This document shows, piece after piece, positions 56,792 through 64,000 of a stretch of 64,000 nt of DNA. Below the pieces are notes generated by a model. It was given only the letters and a program-made list of their open reading frames with translations. It ran no database searches and was not told where the DNA came from. The translations under genes and the position numbers were made by a program. Within the stretch, counting starts at the first letter, position 1. Each line of letters starts with the position of its first letter. The stretch is taken from assembly GCA_026122225.1 (NCBI GenBank), contig JANEZZ010001866.1, positions 496,001-560,000 of the forward strand. The letters run 5' to 3'. Origin of the DNA: Heloderma charlesbogerti (Eukaryota > Chordata > Lepidosauria > Squamata > Helodermatidae).

Positions 56792-58620
56792 CTACAGTGT
56801 TCTTTTGCTGATTCAGACTGACAACTTTGGGGGATGTGTGCTTGCAGTTTGGGGGCCTGGAGGCTGTGATTACAGCCATAATGGACGAGTACCCGCACTT
56901 CCTGGCCAAGCGACGGGAGCTGTTTGTCCTAGGGCTCATCAGCGTGTGTTTCTTGGGCTCCCTCGCGACGCTGACCAGTGTGAGTAGCCAGAAGGCGGAG
57001 GACGAGGCATGGGCCCCATTGCCTCTTGTTTCTTCTACACGAGGGGTGGGCAGCCTGCAGGCTTGTGGGATCTACTTTGGGTTTTTTAAATTCTAGAACC
57101 AGGGGTCCACCAAGTGGATCAGTGGGTGGGGCTTGGGGCAAAATGGTGGCAAGATTCTAGATTGTATGCTTGCTGGGGCAGGGCCCTGTCCTCTTGTCCC
57201 TTGTAAACCACCACACCCATCGATGAAGTAGCTTCATCATCATCATCATCAACAAGAAGTGACCTTACCAGACCCCCCTCTTAAAAGCTACCGAAGCACA
57301 ACTCCCCCCTGCTCCATCTTAGGGTGGCTCGTACATCGTGAAGCTCCTGGAAGAATTTGGTGCCGGCTGCTCCATCTTAGCTGTGGTGCTCCTGGAAGCC
57401 ATTGCAGTCTCCTGGTTTTATGGTAAGGAAGAAACGTTATGTTTATTCTGAGTCCCTGCAGAGACTCTCAATCCTGTCCCCTAAAACAAACCATATACAC
57501 TCTTTCCTAAAAGTAAGGAGGGGATTATGTCTGGAGGGCATCCCTGGGGAAGGAAGTCCCCGGAGATGAGGCCACTCACCCACAAGAAAGGCCTTGATCC
57601 TGCTAGCCATCATGCGAACTGCCCTGGTTGTTTCAGGATCATAATTACAGGCCAGTTTTCCTGCACTATCCATCCATTTAGGGTTGTTGATTTTTAAAAT
57701 ACTATTTTGACATTAGCATTTGTGCATCTACCAAAAGATGGCTCACCAACAGAGACTTCTGTGACACCTTAACGACAAACACAATTATCGTGGCAGAAGA
57801 TGTTGCGGACCTGAGCCTGCTTGGCCTGAAGGGGATGAACAGAACTGCCAGCCACGTCAGTGTGCGGACCATGTCTAAGGTGGCTTCCTTCCTTCTTCTT
57901 CCCAGGAATCCAGCAGTTCTGCAGTGATGTGAAGGCAATGCAGGGATTTGCTCCAGGAATCTATTGGCAGGTTTGCTGGGTTGCTATCAGCCCGGCTTTC
58001 CTTGGAGTGAGTACCCATCATGTTGTTGTTGTTGTTGTTGTTATTCAGTATTGTTATTACAACAGCATACATGAGGCTCTACAGAGAAACTCAAGCCCCC
58101 AAAGACTACAGAACATCCTCTCTTGCCAGTTCATCATCGCCAGCTCCCTCCTGGAGCAGCCACCGCTCGTGATGTTCGAGTACCAGTATCCGGAGTGGAG
58201 TGTCGTGGTGGGCTACCTCATTGGAGCCTCGTCCTTCGTTTGCATCCCAGTCTACATGGTGTACAAGCTCGTCTGGACCCCAGGATCTCTTGAGCAGGTC
58301 AGGAAGATGGGATCCGATGACTACGTACTGGTGAGGAGGGACGGCCGGTGTTCTGGGGGTGGGTACCGCAGCCATTTAGTTCAGCCCGTGGCTGCCCAGG
58401 ACTAAGGCCAGCGTGAGCTCCTCCGAGGGAAAGCTGGAGTATGAATGCAGTTAAGAAATGAATAATCCAAGAAGTACTCTTGGTGCAGGGACGAGCGGCG
58501 CCCCTCTCACGCCCTGTTCGTCTCTCCTTGGCCATCCAGCGCCTTGCCATGTGCCTTCAGCCAGAGAAGGCGATGCGAGAGCAGCCTCTGGAGGTCGTAG
58601 CTGGGCCGCCGGCACCCTAA
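41888..58620 (+). CDS. SLC6A4-like: Serotonin-transporter-like SLC6 monoamine transporter, complete (13 coding exons)
   Basis: Plasma-membrane Na+/Cl--coupled symporter of the SLC6 family, SERT type. The inferred role is serotonin uptake. Thirteen exons with GT-AG borders and continuous phase give 583 residues and all 12 membrane segments. Functional residues of human SERT are kept with a constant offset of 49: TM1 Asp49 (Asp98), Tyr72 (Tyr121), Tyr127 (Tyr176), Cl- site Gln283, Ser287, Asn319, Ser323, TM6 Phe286 (Phe335), TM8 Asp388-Ser389-Thr390. The EL2 disulfide pair is Cys151/Cys160, with sequons at N159, N168 and N173. Oddities: only about 36 residues precede TM1 (about 85 in human), the C-terminus is unrelated, and TM3 reads YVSFYY instead of YIASYY. 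Divergence looks too large for an ordinary reptile SLC6A4, so I call it a paralogue. The closest alternatives, NET and DAT, lack the SERT-type TM8 LDST. Confidence 0.93.
43828..43925. repeat. Foldback MITE, degenerate
   Basis: CAGCCTTCCCCATGGTTATT and GGCACCAGGTTGGGAAAGGC ends with AGCTGGGAATGATGGGGGTT. Confidence 0.6.
44002..44073. repeat. 31-bp inverted repeat (hairpin) in transporter intron 1
   Basis: Arms 44002-44032 and 44043-44073 are complementary at 30 of 31 bases, beginning ACTGGCATCTGCATGCTGCT, with a 10-base loop AAGTACCATA. It sits a few bases before a truncated CR1. Confidence 0.9.
44082..44948 (+). mobile_element. CR1 LINE, 5'-truncated, ORF2 C-terminal part and 3' end
   Basis: An open frame to 44708 reads [67 protein letters not shown]: the end of the CR1 reverse transcriptase protein. 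Non-coding 3' end follows (GGGCTCTCCCACACTGGAGG, GGACTCGATGGCCTTGTAGG), finishing with ATTCTATGATTCTATTCTATG. Confidence 0.93.
45760..45894 (+). CDS. SLC6A4-like: SLC6A4-like coding exon 2 (TM2)
   Basis: Encodes residues 66-110 and one base of G111: [40 protein letters not shown]. The size, 135 bp, equals the human SERT exon as I recall it. It holds the Cl--site Tyr72. The acceptor is CTTGGCAG and the donor GTAAAA. Confidence 0.96.
45938..45965. repeat. (CCCCCA)n short repeat
   Basis: Four units of CCCCCA-type just after transporter exon 2. Confidence 0.7.
46660..46828 (+). mobile_element. tRNA-derived SINE in transporter intron 2
   Basis: GCTGCTTGGCATGCAGAAGG, TCCCAGCTTCAATCCCCAGC, GTTGGCAATACTGGGCTTGA, CAGGCAGCTTCCTCTGTTCC. 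Ends 160 bp before exon 3. Confidence 0.75.
46988..47207 (+). CDS. SLC6A4-like: SLC6A4-like coding exon 3 (TM3, EL2)
   Basis: Encodes residues 111-183 plus two bases. TM3 is [19 protein letters not shown], with Tyr126 and Tyr127. EL2 carries [15 protein letters not shown], with Cys151 and Cys160 as the expected disulfide, and sequons NCT, NVT and NYT. SPAEEFF is typical of SERT. The donor is GTAAGT. Confidence 0.96.
47612..47736 (+). repeat. TTAAAGACTAACAAA-family repeat
   Basis: GTGTTAGTCTGCCATAGCAA, GTGGTACCTTAAAGACGAAC, GGCATAAGCTTTCATAGGCT, GAGTCCACTTTATC. Confidence 0.65.
48146..48284 (+). CDS. SLC6A4-like: SLC6A4-like coding exon 4 (EL2 end, TM4)
   Basis: Completes T184, then [18 protein letters not shown] and TM4 [19 protein letters not shown], ending KGVKTSGK (residue 230) in phase 0. 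The acceptor is GTCGCAG and the donor GTGAGA. Confidence 0.96.
48790..48820. repeat. (ATGG)n microsatellite
   Basis: GATGATTGATGGATGGATGG and more ATGG units. Confidence 0.8.
49858..49992 (+). CDS. SLC6A4-like: SLC6A4-like coding exon 5 (TM5)
   Basis: Encodes residues 231-275: [54 protein letters not shown] and FYLxPNWxKL are SERT family signatures. The acceptor is CTTCCAG and the donor GTAAGC. Confidence 0.96.
50920..51000. repeat. Foldback MITE, short
   Basis: CTCTTCCCCACCAGATATCA and CACATCTGGAGGGCACC, GGGAAGGCT. Confidence 0.55.
51180..51375. promoter_or_regulatory. Candidate conserved enhancer in transporter intron 5
   Basis: Non-repetitive AT-richer block with an octamer ATGCAAAT (about 51215), CTAATTGA, TAATTACC and ATTAAAGCTAATGG homeobox-type sites. 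No ORF. It ends about 330 bp before exon 6. Confidence 0.4.
51701..51804 (+). CDS. SLC6A4-like: SLC6A4-like coding exon 6 (TM6)
   Basis: Encodes residues 276-309 plus two bases: [34 protein letters not shown]. Holds Gln283, Phe286 and Ser287 of the Cl- and substrate sites. The acceptor is TGCCTAG and the donor GTAAGG. The following intron carries an antisense BovB. Confidence 0.97.
52022..54930 (-). mobile_element. BovB (RTE-clade) LINE, near full length, antisense in intron 6, broken
   Basis: About 2.9 kb. From the 5' end: the leader (GTTGTGGCGAAGGGGCTTGC near 54890), the endonuclease ([42 protein letters not shown]), the linker ([20 protein letters not shown]), the reverse transcriptase ([40 protein letters not shown]) and the C-terminus ([14 protein letters not shown]). 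It ends in CTGAACAACAGC. At least four frame breaks and missing coding around the YADD region (about 52630) make it inactive. Opposite in direction to the transporter. Confidence 0.95.
55216..55260. repeat. (ATT)n microsatellite
   Basis: Fourteen or so ATT units with one interruption, 240 bp before exon 7. Confidence 0.9.
55504..55631 (+). CDS. SLC6A4-like: SLC6A4-like coding exon 7 (TM7)
   Basis: Completes R310, then [30 protein letters not shown] and VEDVAKDK (residue 352), plus one base. Asn319 and Ser323 match the Na+/Cl- site residues of SERT. The acceptor is TTTGTAG and the donor GTTTGT. Confidence 0.96.
56177..56289 (+). CDS. SLC6A4-like: SLC6A4-like coding exon 8 (TM8 start)
   Basis: Residues 353-390: [38 protein letters not shown]. 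Ser389 and Thr390 match human SERT Ser438 and Thr439 of the inhibitor and Na+ site. The acceptor is CTCCAG and the donor GTAGGG. Confidence 0.96.
56508..56600 (-). repeat. TTAAAGACTAACAAA-family fragment
   Basis: AAGGTAGCCATGTTAGTCTA, CCACAAAAGCTTATGCAAGA, AGCCTCTAAGATGCCACAAA. A similar short piece lies at 57736-57800. Confidence 0.55.
56758..56792. repeat. (GA)n microsatellite
   Basis: About fourteen AG units, 55 bp before exon 9; a (TC)n run lies at 56607-56624. Confidence 0.9.
56848..56979 (+). CDS. SLC6A4-like: SLC6A4-like coding exon 9 (TM8 end, TM9)
   Basis: Residues 391-434: [48 protein letters not shown] and DEYP are family landmarks between TM8 and TM9. The acceptor is CTTGCAG and the donor GTGAGT. 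Confidence 0.96.
57165..57255 (+). repeat. Interspersed repeat with (CAT)n
   Basis: TTGTATGCTTGCTGGGGCAG, GGCCCTGTCCTCTTGTCCCT and (CAT)n at 57234-57251. Related to 18405. Confidence 0.5.
57323..57422 (+). CDS. SLC6A4-like: SLC6A4-like coding exon 10 (TM10)
   Basis: Residues 435-467 plus one base: [33 protein letters not shown]. The acceptor is ATCTTAG and the donor GTAAGG. Confidence 0.96.
57906..58006 (+). CDS. SLC6A4-like: SLC6A4-like coding exon 11 (TM11)
   Basis: Completes G468, then [20 protein letters not shown] and [13 protein letters not shown] (residue 501). The acceptor is TTCCCAG and the donor GTGAGT. The human exon has the same size as I recall it. Confidence 0.96.
58130..58297 (+). 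CDS. SLC6A4-like: SLC6A4-like coding exon 12 (TM12)
   Basis: Residues 502-557: [56 protein letters not shown]. The acceptor is CTTGCCAG and the donor GTCAGG. If this intron were kept, the frame would run on for about 35 more codons to a stop near 58404. Confidence 0.95.
58540..58620 (+). CDS. SLC6A4-like: SLC6A4-like coding exon 13 (short C-terminal exon)
   Basis: Twenty-six codons and TAA (residues 558-583). It was too short to stand out as an open frame. A strong acceptor (TCTCTCCTTGGCCATCCAG) precedes it, and the phase matches exon 12. It starts [11 protein letters not shown], in line with the RI-x-KSITPE region of human SERT, and ends in PPAP. The rest is unlike SERT. Positional match and acceptor make it likely but not certain. 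Confidence 0.8.
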   Translation, partial: RLAMCLQPEKAMREQPLEVVAGPPAP

Positions 58621-59224
58621 TTCTCTGCACTGGCACCCTCCAAAGGGAAATGGATACAGATTGCTCTTTGCTGACACAACCACCGAGATGGACTCCAACG
58701 CGGAGGGGAGGAGGACCGCCCCAAACCTCACTCACGCTTCCTGTGGCCACACGGCGTCTCCCCGTCGGAGCAAGGCCCCTTCTTCTGTTTGGGCCCATTG
58801 GGCTGGGGCCAAAGCAGCGGCAGGCGCCAAAGCGTTCTTCTGTGCGAGCATCTGGACGGACCGCCGCCTCGTCCCAGGCCACCTCTGCAGCACAGGTGAC
58901 AACGTTTTCCAGGCCGGGGATCGCTCACAGTGCGGCTTCCCTTCCCATCCCATCCTGCGGCCCCATCCCATTCCTGCTCCTGCATCGAACACACATTTCT
59001 GTATGCTCAGTCGTATCAGGATAACTGGCCTGCTTGACAGAAATGTGTGTGACCGTAATTTCCTAGACGAATTTAAGAAAAGGAGGGGAGGGGAAAGGCT
59101 GAGGTTTCAGACGCATGCAGGCCCACAAACAGTCTAGCCCCCCTGCCCCAGTCCTCTTGTCTTCACCCCTCTTGCAGAAGGTGGCTAGAAGGGAAGAAAG
59201 CTATCCTCAACAGGATCCTCGACT

Positions 59225-59325
59225 CCCTGGCCCAGTATCCTCCAGATGCACTAGACTGTACCTCCCATCATTCCCAGCCAGCACGGCCACATCTGTAGAG
59301 CACCAGGTTGGGGAAGATTGTGCTA
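59225..59325. repeat. Foldback MITE
   Basis: CCTGGCCCAGTATCCTCCAG, CCCATCATTCCCAGCCAGCA, GAGCACCAGGTTGGGGAAGA. Confidence 0.6.
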
Positions 59326-59559
59326 CCCCAACCCAATGTCCAGAGGGGAAGAGAGGGAGTGCCGAATTCCTCCGCAAGGCCTCCCAGTGTTTCCTTCTCC
59401 ATCCACATGGGGTCCAGATCCCTGCCTCGCGGTGAACATTGCGCAAGCCGCTCTGCTAGCCTGATCCGAGTCACTTGGCAGAACCCACAGAGTTCACTGG
59501 GACTCCTTTCCTAGTGTTCTTGGGATAGCAGCCTTTTTTAGCAAGGACTGCTGAGTGCC

Positions 59560-59650
59560 ATTCTAAGCATACCCAAGTCCTAAGCAAGCCAGTCCGTTCC
59601 ATTCAACTCAGTGGGGCTTCTGAGTAAATGCTTAGGATCAAGCTGCAGTG
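59560..59650. repeat. Foldback MITE, second family
   Basis: TTCTAAGCATACCCAAGTCC and TTCTGAGTAAATGCTTAGGA with CAACTCAGTGGGGCTT: the sauropsid AGTAAGTCCCACTGA-type palindrome. Confidence 0.65.
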
Positions 59651-59774
59651 CATATAGCACTTTAAGATGCTATAGGAATGGTTAAAAAAGACGAATTGAA
59701 CAAATGTTTTCCATCCATATTTGGGCTGACTGAATGCCAAGGAAGACCATGGGGTTGCTGCATCTCTGAGACAG

Positions 59775-59862
59775 AGATCCTAAACACGCTTACCAGGGAG
59801 TAAATCAGTGAACTCAGTGGGATGTACTTCTGAGTGCACATGCTTAGGACTGGGTGCAGAAC
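59775..59862. repeat. Foldback MITE, second family
   Basis: CCTAAACACGCTTACCAGGG and CACATGCTTAGGACTGGGTG with AACTCAGTGGGATGTACTTC. Confidence 0.7.
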
Positions 59863-60741
59863 TAGAGGCTTTGGACAAGTGCTGCTTGTCCTGCAGGGGT
59901 GAGAAAAGTTGCACATTCAAAAAATTCCCTCTTCTAGACAACTCTTAAAGGGACAGGAGCCTCTCTTGACCTCTTCAGCGTCTGGTCTCCCGATCTAGGC
60001 AGACCTTGTTTCAGGTGGGCAAACCATTCCAACTTCTGATAGTTGTCTTTTTCTTTGTTACTGAAACCCCATCATCATGCTGTATCTTTGATTTAGCCTC
60101 AAGTGCTTCTCACAGTGCAGTTCAAGTCTGCTTTCACCGTGGCATGTAGGACAGCATAATTTATACCTCCTTCAGGATTGCAGCTGACCAGGAAAAATCA
60201 GACCTTGCCTCTTGTAAGCCGCTGTTGATGGTATGTCTGTAGAAAGGGGCAATTTCAGCTGTTCTTGGAGCACAGATGTCCCTGCCTTCGGATGTCTACA
60301 CAGCAAGCTGCTGTTGAAAGCACAGGAGCAGGGTCAGCAAAAAGAACAAGTTTGGGCTGGCTGAGTGTTCCTCCTGTGATAAATGTCTTTGAAACGTATG
60401 GATTTTGCCAGTTTCCGTTTGCACCGCCTGATTTTATTCTGTGCAGATGAAAGCACTGTGGATTTCAATTCTCTGTACAACAAAACCCCTTGTTGTTGCT
60501 AATTAACCGTAACATTATTTATTTATTTGTGGGGGCAGGTGAGGTGTCCCCTGTGTTAAGAGGGAGGGAATGGTTTTAGAATGTATTTGCAGCTCCCAGT
60601 CTAAAGAAAGATTTTCCTCCCCAAGAGATGCTGGTCAGGATGGCTCACTCTTTCCAGAAAGCGCTTTGGCAAAAACAAGAGGAAGTTGTTGCAAAGTGTG
60701 GGATTTCTTGGCCTTTGACTTGGTGAATATCTCTTATGATT

Positions 60742-60747
60742 AATAAA
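60742..60747 (+). terminator. Possible polyadenylation signal downstream of SLC6A4-like
   Basis: AATAAA is the first canonical signal I noticed after the stop codon at 58620. It would imply a 2.1 kb 3' UTR containing foldback repeats. A weaker, nearer site is equally possible. Confidence 0.25.
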
Positions 60748-61360
60748 AACAACTAGGAAACGAATGAGACTTAAACCTGATTATTCAGGCAAAAAACTTC
60801 TTCAAACTGGGAAAAGATTTCAGTTCATTTTATTTATAATATTATTTGTAGCCCACGAGCAGACATGGGGTGGGTAATGGTAAAACAATGTGCATCCATG
60901 AAAAAATAAGCATTCATTAAAATATAATAAAAGGGCAGATAATGAAAACATTACAAAGCAGACTGCCTAGCTTGGTCACCATCAGTTGAGACTTTGGGGG
61001 ATCTATCCTTTCTTCTTAAATCAAATGGAAAATTAGTAGTGGGCTTAGATAATGCACTCTTAGAGAGTTCCCAAATGTTATGCAAAGATCAAAAGGAGTC
61101 CAGAGGGTATTATTGGAGACTACCAGTCCCAGCATGCAATGCTGAGGGGGCGGGGAGACTGTAAAAGACCTGCAGGGCCATAAAGACCACATCTTCCATT
61201 GCGAAAAACAGGGATCAAAGAAAGGAGTAGGCAGAAAGTAGATTTCGATCTTTCTCTGGACACATTTTCAGTAGATATGCAAGGATTTCTGACTCCCAAC
61301 AGTGCAACGAAATGACTCTCCCCTGCCCAAAATTATATTACTTAAATTAAAATAGCTTAA

Positions 61361-61665
61361 GAACAAAAGAAGTGCCCTGATGCAAGATCAGAACAAAGGG
61401 CCCATTCCATCCAGCATTCTGTTCACACAGTGGTCAACCAGCTGCCCACAGGGAACCCACAAACAGGACATGAGTGCAACAGCCCTTCCCGCCCATGTGC
61501 CCCAGCAACTGGTGTACAGAGGCTCACTGCCTCAGGAATTCGAGGCAGCATATAGTCATCAGGATTAGTAGCCGCTGATGGCCTTATCCTCCATGGATTT
61601 GTTGCATGCCCTTTCAAAGCTGTCCAAATTCCTGGGCTCCAAATCCTTTACCTCTCCAGCGCACG
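61361..61665 (-). mobile_element. CR1-like LINE 3' end, antisense
   Basis: AGAACAAAAGAAGTGCCCTG, CCAGCATTCTGTTCACACAG, CATGTGCCCCAGCAACTGGT, GTCCAAATTCCTGG. Confidence 0.75.
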
Positions 61666-62089
61666 ACCGTTGCACCAGGCTCCAATTGGTGGCTCTCGGG
61701 GTTCTAGGAACAAAGTAGATTCTGCAAGCCTGATGCCTGTCCGACCCCAAACCCAGTCAGCTCTTTCAGGCTAGCCACTTTTCAAAAACAGGCCTGACCT
61801 GTTCCTCTGCCTGTAACAGCAGCTTGTGCCATTCACTGCCATCATGCCATGAAAAGCCACCATCTCCTCTCTGCACATGAAACTGCTGTGGAAGGCAGAG
61901 GAGCGGCCAGGGCTGTGTCTCCTGTTCAGTTGGCAACCCACCGCCCTCTGTCTAGGTCAGGGCTGGGCAGCTTGTTTTCGCCAACTTTGTAAGCTGCCCA
62001 GAGGGCTTTGGCTACTGAAATAAATACATAAATAGTAACTATCAGCCCTAGCCAAGGGCGAGGGATGACGGGCGCTGTCGGCCAAGACA

Positions 62090-62660
62090 TCCGGAGGCCC
62101 CGCGTTGCCTGAGGCAGAGGGGAGCCTGCTTCGCGTGCCACCCGAGGTGGCAGTTGGCCCTTTGGGCTCAGGCAGGCCCTGCCGGCCCCAGCCGCGCCCC
62201 TCGGCGAGGAAGGGCTCCCGAGCGACCCAGCCCCGGCGGGCAGCTCGGGCGCGCCCCCCGGGGCCGGGCGGGGCGCCCTCATGGCGAGCGGGAGCCCCCC
62301 CCGGAGGACTGGGCCCTCTGCACATGCTCAGAGGCGCGCGGGGGCGGGGGGAGGCGCCGGCCGGGCCGGAGGGGCGGGCGATGCCGCCGCCGCCGCCGCC
62401 GCCGCTCGGGCTGCCCGGGGGATGCTGCGGAGCCGGAGGCGGAGCCGGAGCCGCGCCCTGCCCTGCGCCGCGATGCTGCTGCTGCTGCCGGTGGCGCTGG
62501 CCGAGGCCGGCGGGGAGACGGAGGCGGCGCCGGTGGGGCAGAGCCGGCCCTGCGCCGTGCTCAAGACGCAGAACCCGGGTGAGGCCGGGCGCCGGGTCCC
62601 CTGCGCCGCCCGGGCCGGCTTCCGGGGGGGCCGGGAGCCCCTCTCGGCCGCCTGGGTCCC
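62090..62660. promoter_or_regulatory. CpG island at right end
   Basis: Very GC- and CpG-rich, with (CCG)n at 62381-62404. The island is typical of a promoter plus first exon and fits the plus-strand signal-peptide exon at 62422. No second gene on the minus strand could be recognised. Confidence 0.7.
62422..62578 (+). CDS. Putative first coding exon of an unrecognised secreted or membrane protein
   Basis: In a CpG island, an ATG at 62422 opens an arginine-rich start (MLRSRRRSRSRALPCAA). A second in-frame ATG begins MLLLLPVALAEAG, a classic signal peptide. The frame continues through RPCAVLKTQNPG to a GTGAGG donor, ending in phase 1. I cannot match it to a family. The hydrophobic leader plus one cysteine before the donor suggests an extracellular domain in the next exons, outside the window. 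The region is GC-rich and many frames are open, so the exon itself is moderately supported. Confidence 0.5.
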
Positions 62661-62933
62661 CTGGCACCCGCCCTTTCTAGCCTCCTGCATCGGAGCACGG
62701 AAGCTGCTCTGACCCCTGGGCCACGGCCGCCCTGTCACCCTTCTAGCCTCTCGCGGGGAAGGCTGTGCGCGCGGGGGACGCCTCTCGGACGCCTGGGACC
62801 CCGAGCACTCCTCTTCGTCACCCCCCCACAGCCCCCTGCGTAGGAGCAAGGGGCCCCTCTCGGATGCCCGGGTGCGCAAAGCGTCACGCGGTGCCTTCCA
62901 TATACACCCAGGTTGGAAGGAGGGGCCTCTACA

Positions 62934-63058
62934 TTAGCCTTCCCCAGCCCAGGATCCTCGAGATGGGCTGGACTACAACTCCCAGCATGCTGGCTGGGGA
63001 TGATGGGTGTTGTAGCCCAGCCCATCTCGAGGGCGCTGGGTTGGGGAAGGCTGCCCTA
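62934..63058. repeat. Foldback MITE, near-perfect palindrome, in intron after 62422 exon
   Basis: Ends TAGCCTTCCCCAGCCCAGGA and CTGGGTTGGGGAAGGCTGCC; inner arms CTCGAGATGGGCTGG and CCAGCCCATCTCGAG are perfect complements. Carries ACTACAACTCCCAGCATGC at 62972-62990. Confidence 0.85.
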
Positions 63059-63794
63059 ACTTAAGCCTCTGCACCTCACCGGAATGGGATTGGGGGGCAT
63101 AACGTCAGGATGTGTGCCCCCCCAATCTGCGGTTCCCGCTTCTGTGCTCCTTGCAGGGTCCTGAAGGGGAGCGTGGCGGCAAAGAGCCCATAGCCCAGGG
63201 GCTGGCAGGACAAGGTTCTCAGTTCAGGGGCAGTGAACGTGGAAGGAGCCCCAGGGGTAGACTAGATGGGCTCTGGAGAGCCTGTCTGGGGTGCCAGGAA
63301 AACAGCAACAGCAGGCCCAAAGGGAGCCCGTGATGGCGCCATCCCCCAGTTCTGCCTCTCCCTTCTGCACTTCACCTTCCCTTTCCTGCAGCCACAGCCT
63401 GGGACAATGTGGCCATTCCAGCGCCCAGCCCAGGCAGGGAGCTGCCCCCCTGTCCCTGTCGCACGGCCCAGACCCCAGGCAGCTGCTGGCCGAGGCTGGG
63501 AAGCCATGCGTTCCTTTTCCACGAGGGCAGCAGTGGAGCGGTGCTCTTCCTCCAAACCACACTCCTTTAGACATAGTGTTGGGCAGGGGAGGGGGGAACC
63601 TGGCCCACTCACCCAAGACAACCGCCACTGTCCGGAATTTGCAGAAATATGGCAACAGCAATTGTTGCTGAGATGTGAAGGTTGCTGGCTTAGGGCTTGC
63701 TCCTGCTGTACTTAAAGCCAAAAGGCAGGCTGCAGTCACGCCCCATGAATGAATGAATAATAAATGACTGTCAGCCACTGAAAGGAAATGTGGG

Positions 63795-63872
63795 CTGCAG
63801 TCCTATACACGCTTATCTGGCACTTACACAGTGGGACTTTCTTCAGCGTAAACATGTATAGGATTCCTAAAT
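63795..63872. repeat. Foldback MITE, second family
   Basis: CAGTCCTATACACGCTTATC and AACATGTATAGGATTCC with CACAGTGGGACTTTCTTCAG. Confidence 0.7.
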
Positions 63873-63914
63873 GATGCCTGCATCTTGGTGTGGCAGTAGG
63901 CCCTGTCTGCAACC

Positions 63915-64000
63915 TCCGCTAACCTGGTGCCTTCCAGATGTTTGATTTATTTATTATTATTTATTTATTATTGCATTTATATCCCGCCTTTTTTCCTCTT
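63915..64000 (-). mobile_element. Antisense SINE tail inserted in a foldback, cut by window end
   Basis: 63915-63944 is a foldback arm (CTAACCTGGTGCCTTCCAGA). It passes straight into TTTATATCCCGCCTTTTTTC, the antisense tail of the SINE family at 12738. Confidence 0.6.

Larger units (their letters stand above)
58621..62421. other. Region downstream of the transporter
   Basis: Probably 3' UTR followed by intergenic DNA. Holds foldbacks at 59225-59325, 59560-59650 and 59775-59860, a CR1 end at 61361-61665, and otherwise no recognisable gene. 60450-60760 is unique sequence. Confidence 0.6.

Noticed and set aside
41888..58620. Canonical SLC6A4, SLC6A2 or SLC6A3
   Set aside because: Too diverged from SERT in TM3, EL2 and both tails to be an ordinary amniote SLC6A4. 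NET and DAT do not have the LDST TM8, ATLPGAWRG or SPAEEF signatures seen here. A tree is still needed.
61926..62879. Several 140-236 codon frames around the right CpG island
   Set aside because: Low-complexity Gly/Ala/Arg/Pro products of GC bias, with no splice or homology support apart from the 62422 signal-peptide frame.

Overview
The window is nuclear DNA from a reptile, almost certainly a squamate (lizard or snake). Both genes that can be read are vertebrate genes split into short exons with GT-AG introns. The interspersed repeats are BovB (RTE) LINEs, a Sauria-type SINE whose tail matches the BovB tail, CR1 LINE 3' ends with their terminal octamer repeats, tRNA-derived SINEs, and many foldback DNA-transposon remnants. 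Unique sequence, apart from two CpG islands, is mostly introns and intergenic DNA.

Left half, minus strand (596-32404): the 5' part of SGSM1, a RUN-TBC small-G-protein modulator. Ten coding exons give 421 residues in one unbroken frame: an Ala/Gly/Ser-rich start, the RUN domain, and the region before the TBC domain. Exon 1 lies in a CpG island at about 31.9-32.6 kb. The rest of the gene, including the TBC domain, lies beyond base 1.

Middle to right, plus strand (41888-58620): a complete SLC6 monoamine transporter of the serotonin-transporter (SERT) type. Thirteen coding exons join in phase to a 583-residue protein with all twelve membrane segments. The residues known in human SERT for amine, Na+ and Cl- binding are conserved, but the protein is clearly diverged from mammalian SERT and has shorter, unrelated termini. 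It sits about 9.5 kb head-to-head from SGSM1. SGSM2, the paralogue of SGSM1, is on human chromosome 17 as is canonical SLC6A4, so the likeliest reading is an ancient second serotonin transporter (an ohnologue) that mammals do not have. This is the most interesting item in the window.

Right end (62.1-64.0 kb): a second CpG island with a plausible plus-strand first coding exon (62422-62578) for a signal-peptide protein that I do not recognise. The gene continues past the window.

Repeats: a near full-length but broken BovB lies antisense in intron 6 of the transporter (about 52.0-54.9 kb), and a 5'-truncated BovB lies in SGSM1 intron 9 (1.7-3.6 kb). Shorter BovB, CR1, L2-like and SINE pieces are spread throughout. 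About twenty palindromic foldback copies carry ZNF143/THAP11-like motifs. Four non-repetitive stretches look like candidate regulatory elements (about 14.9-15.1, 26.1-26.6, 35.4-35.7 and 51.2-51.4 kb). Repeat edges are approximate because they were judged by eye.
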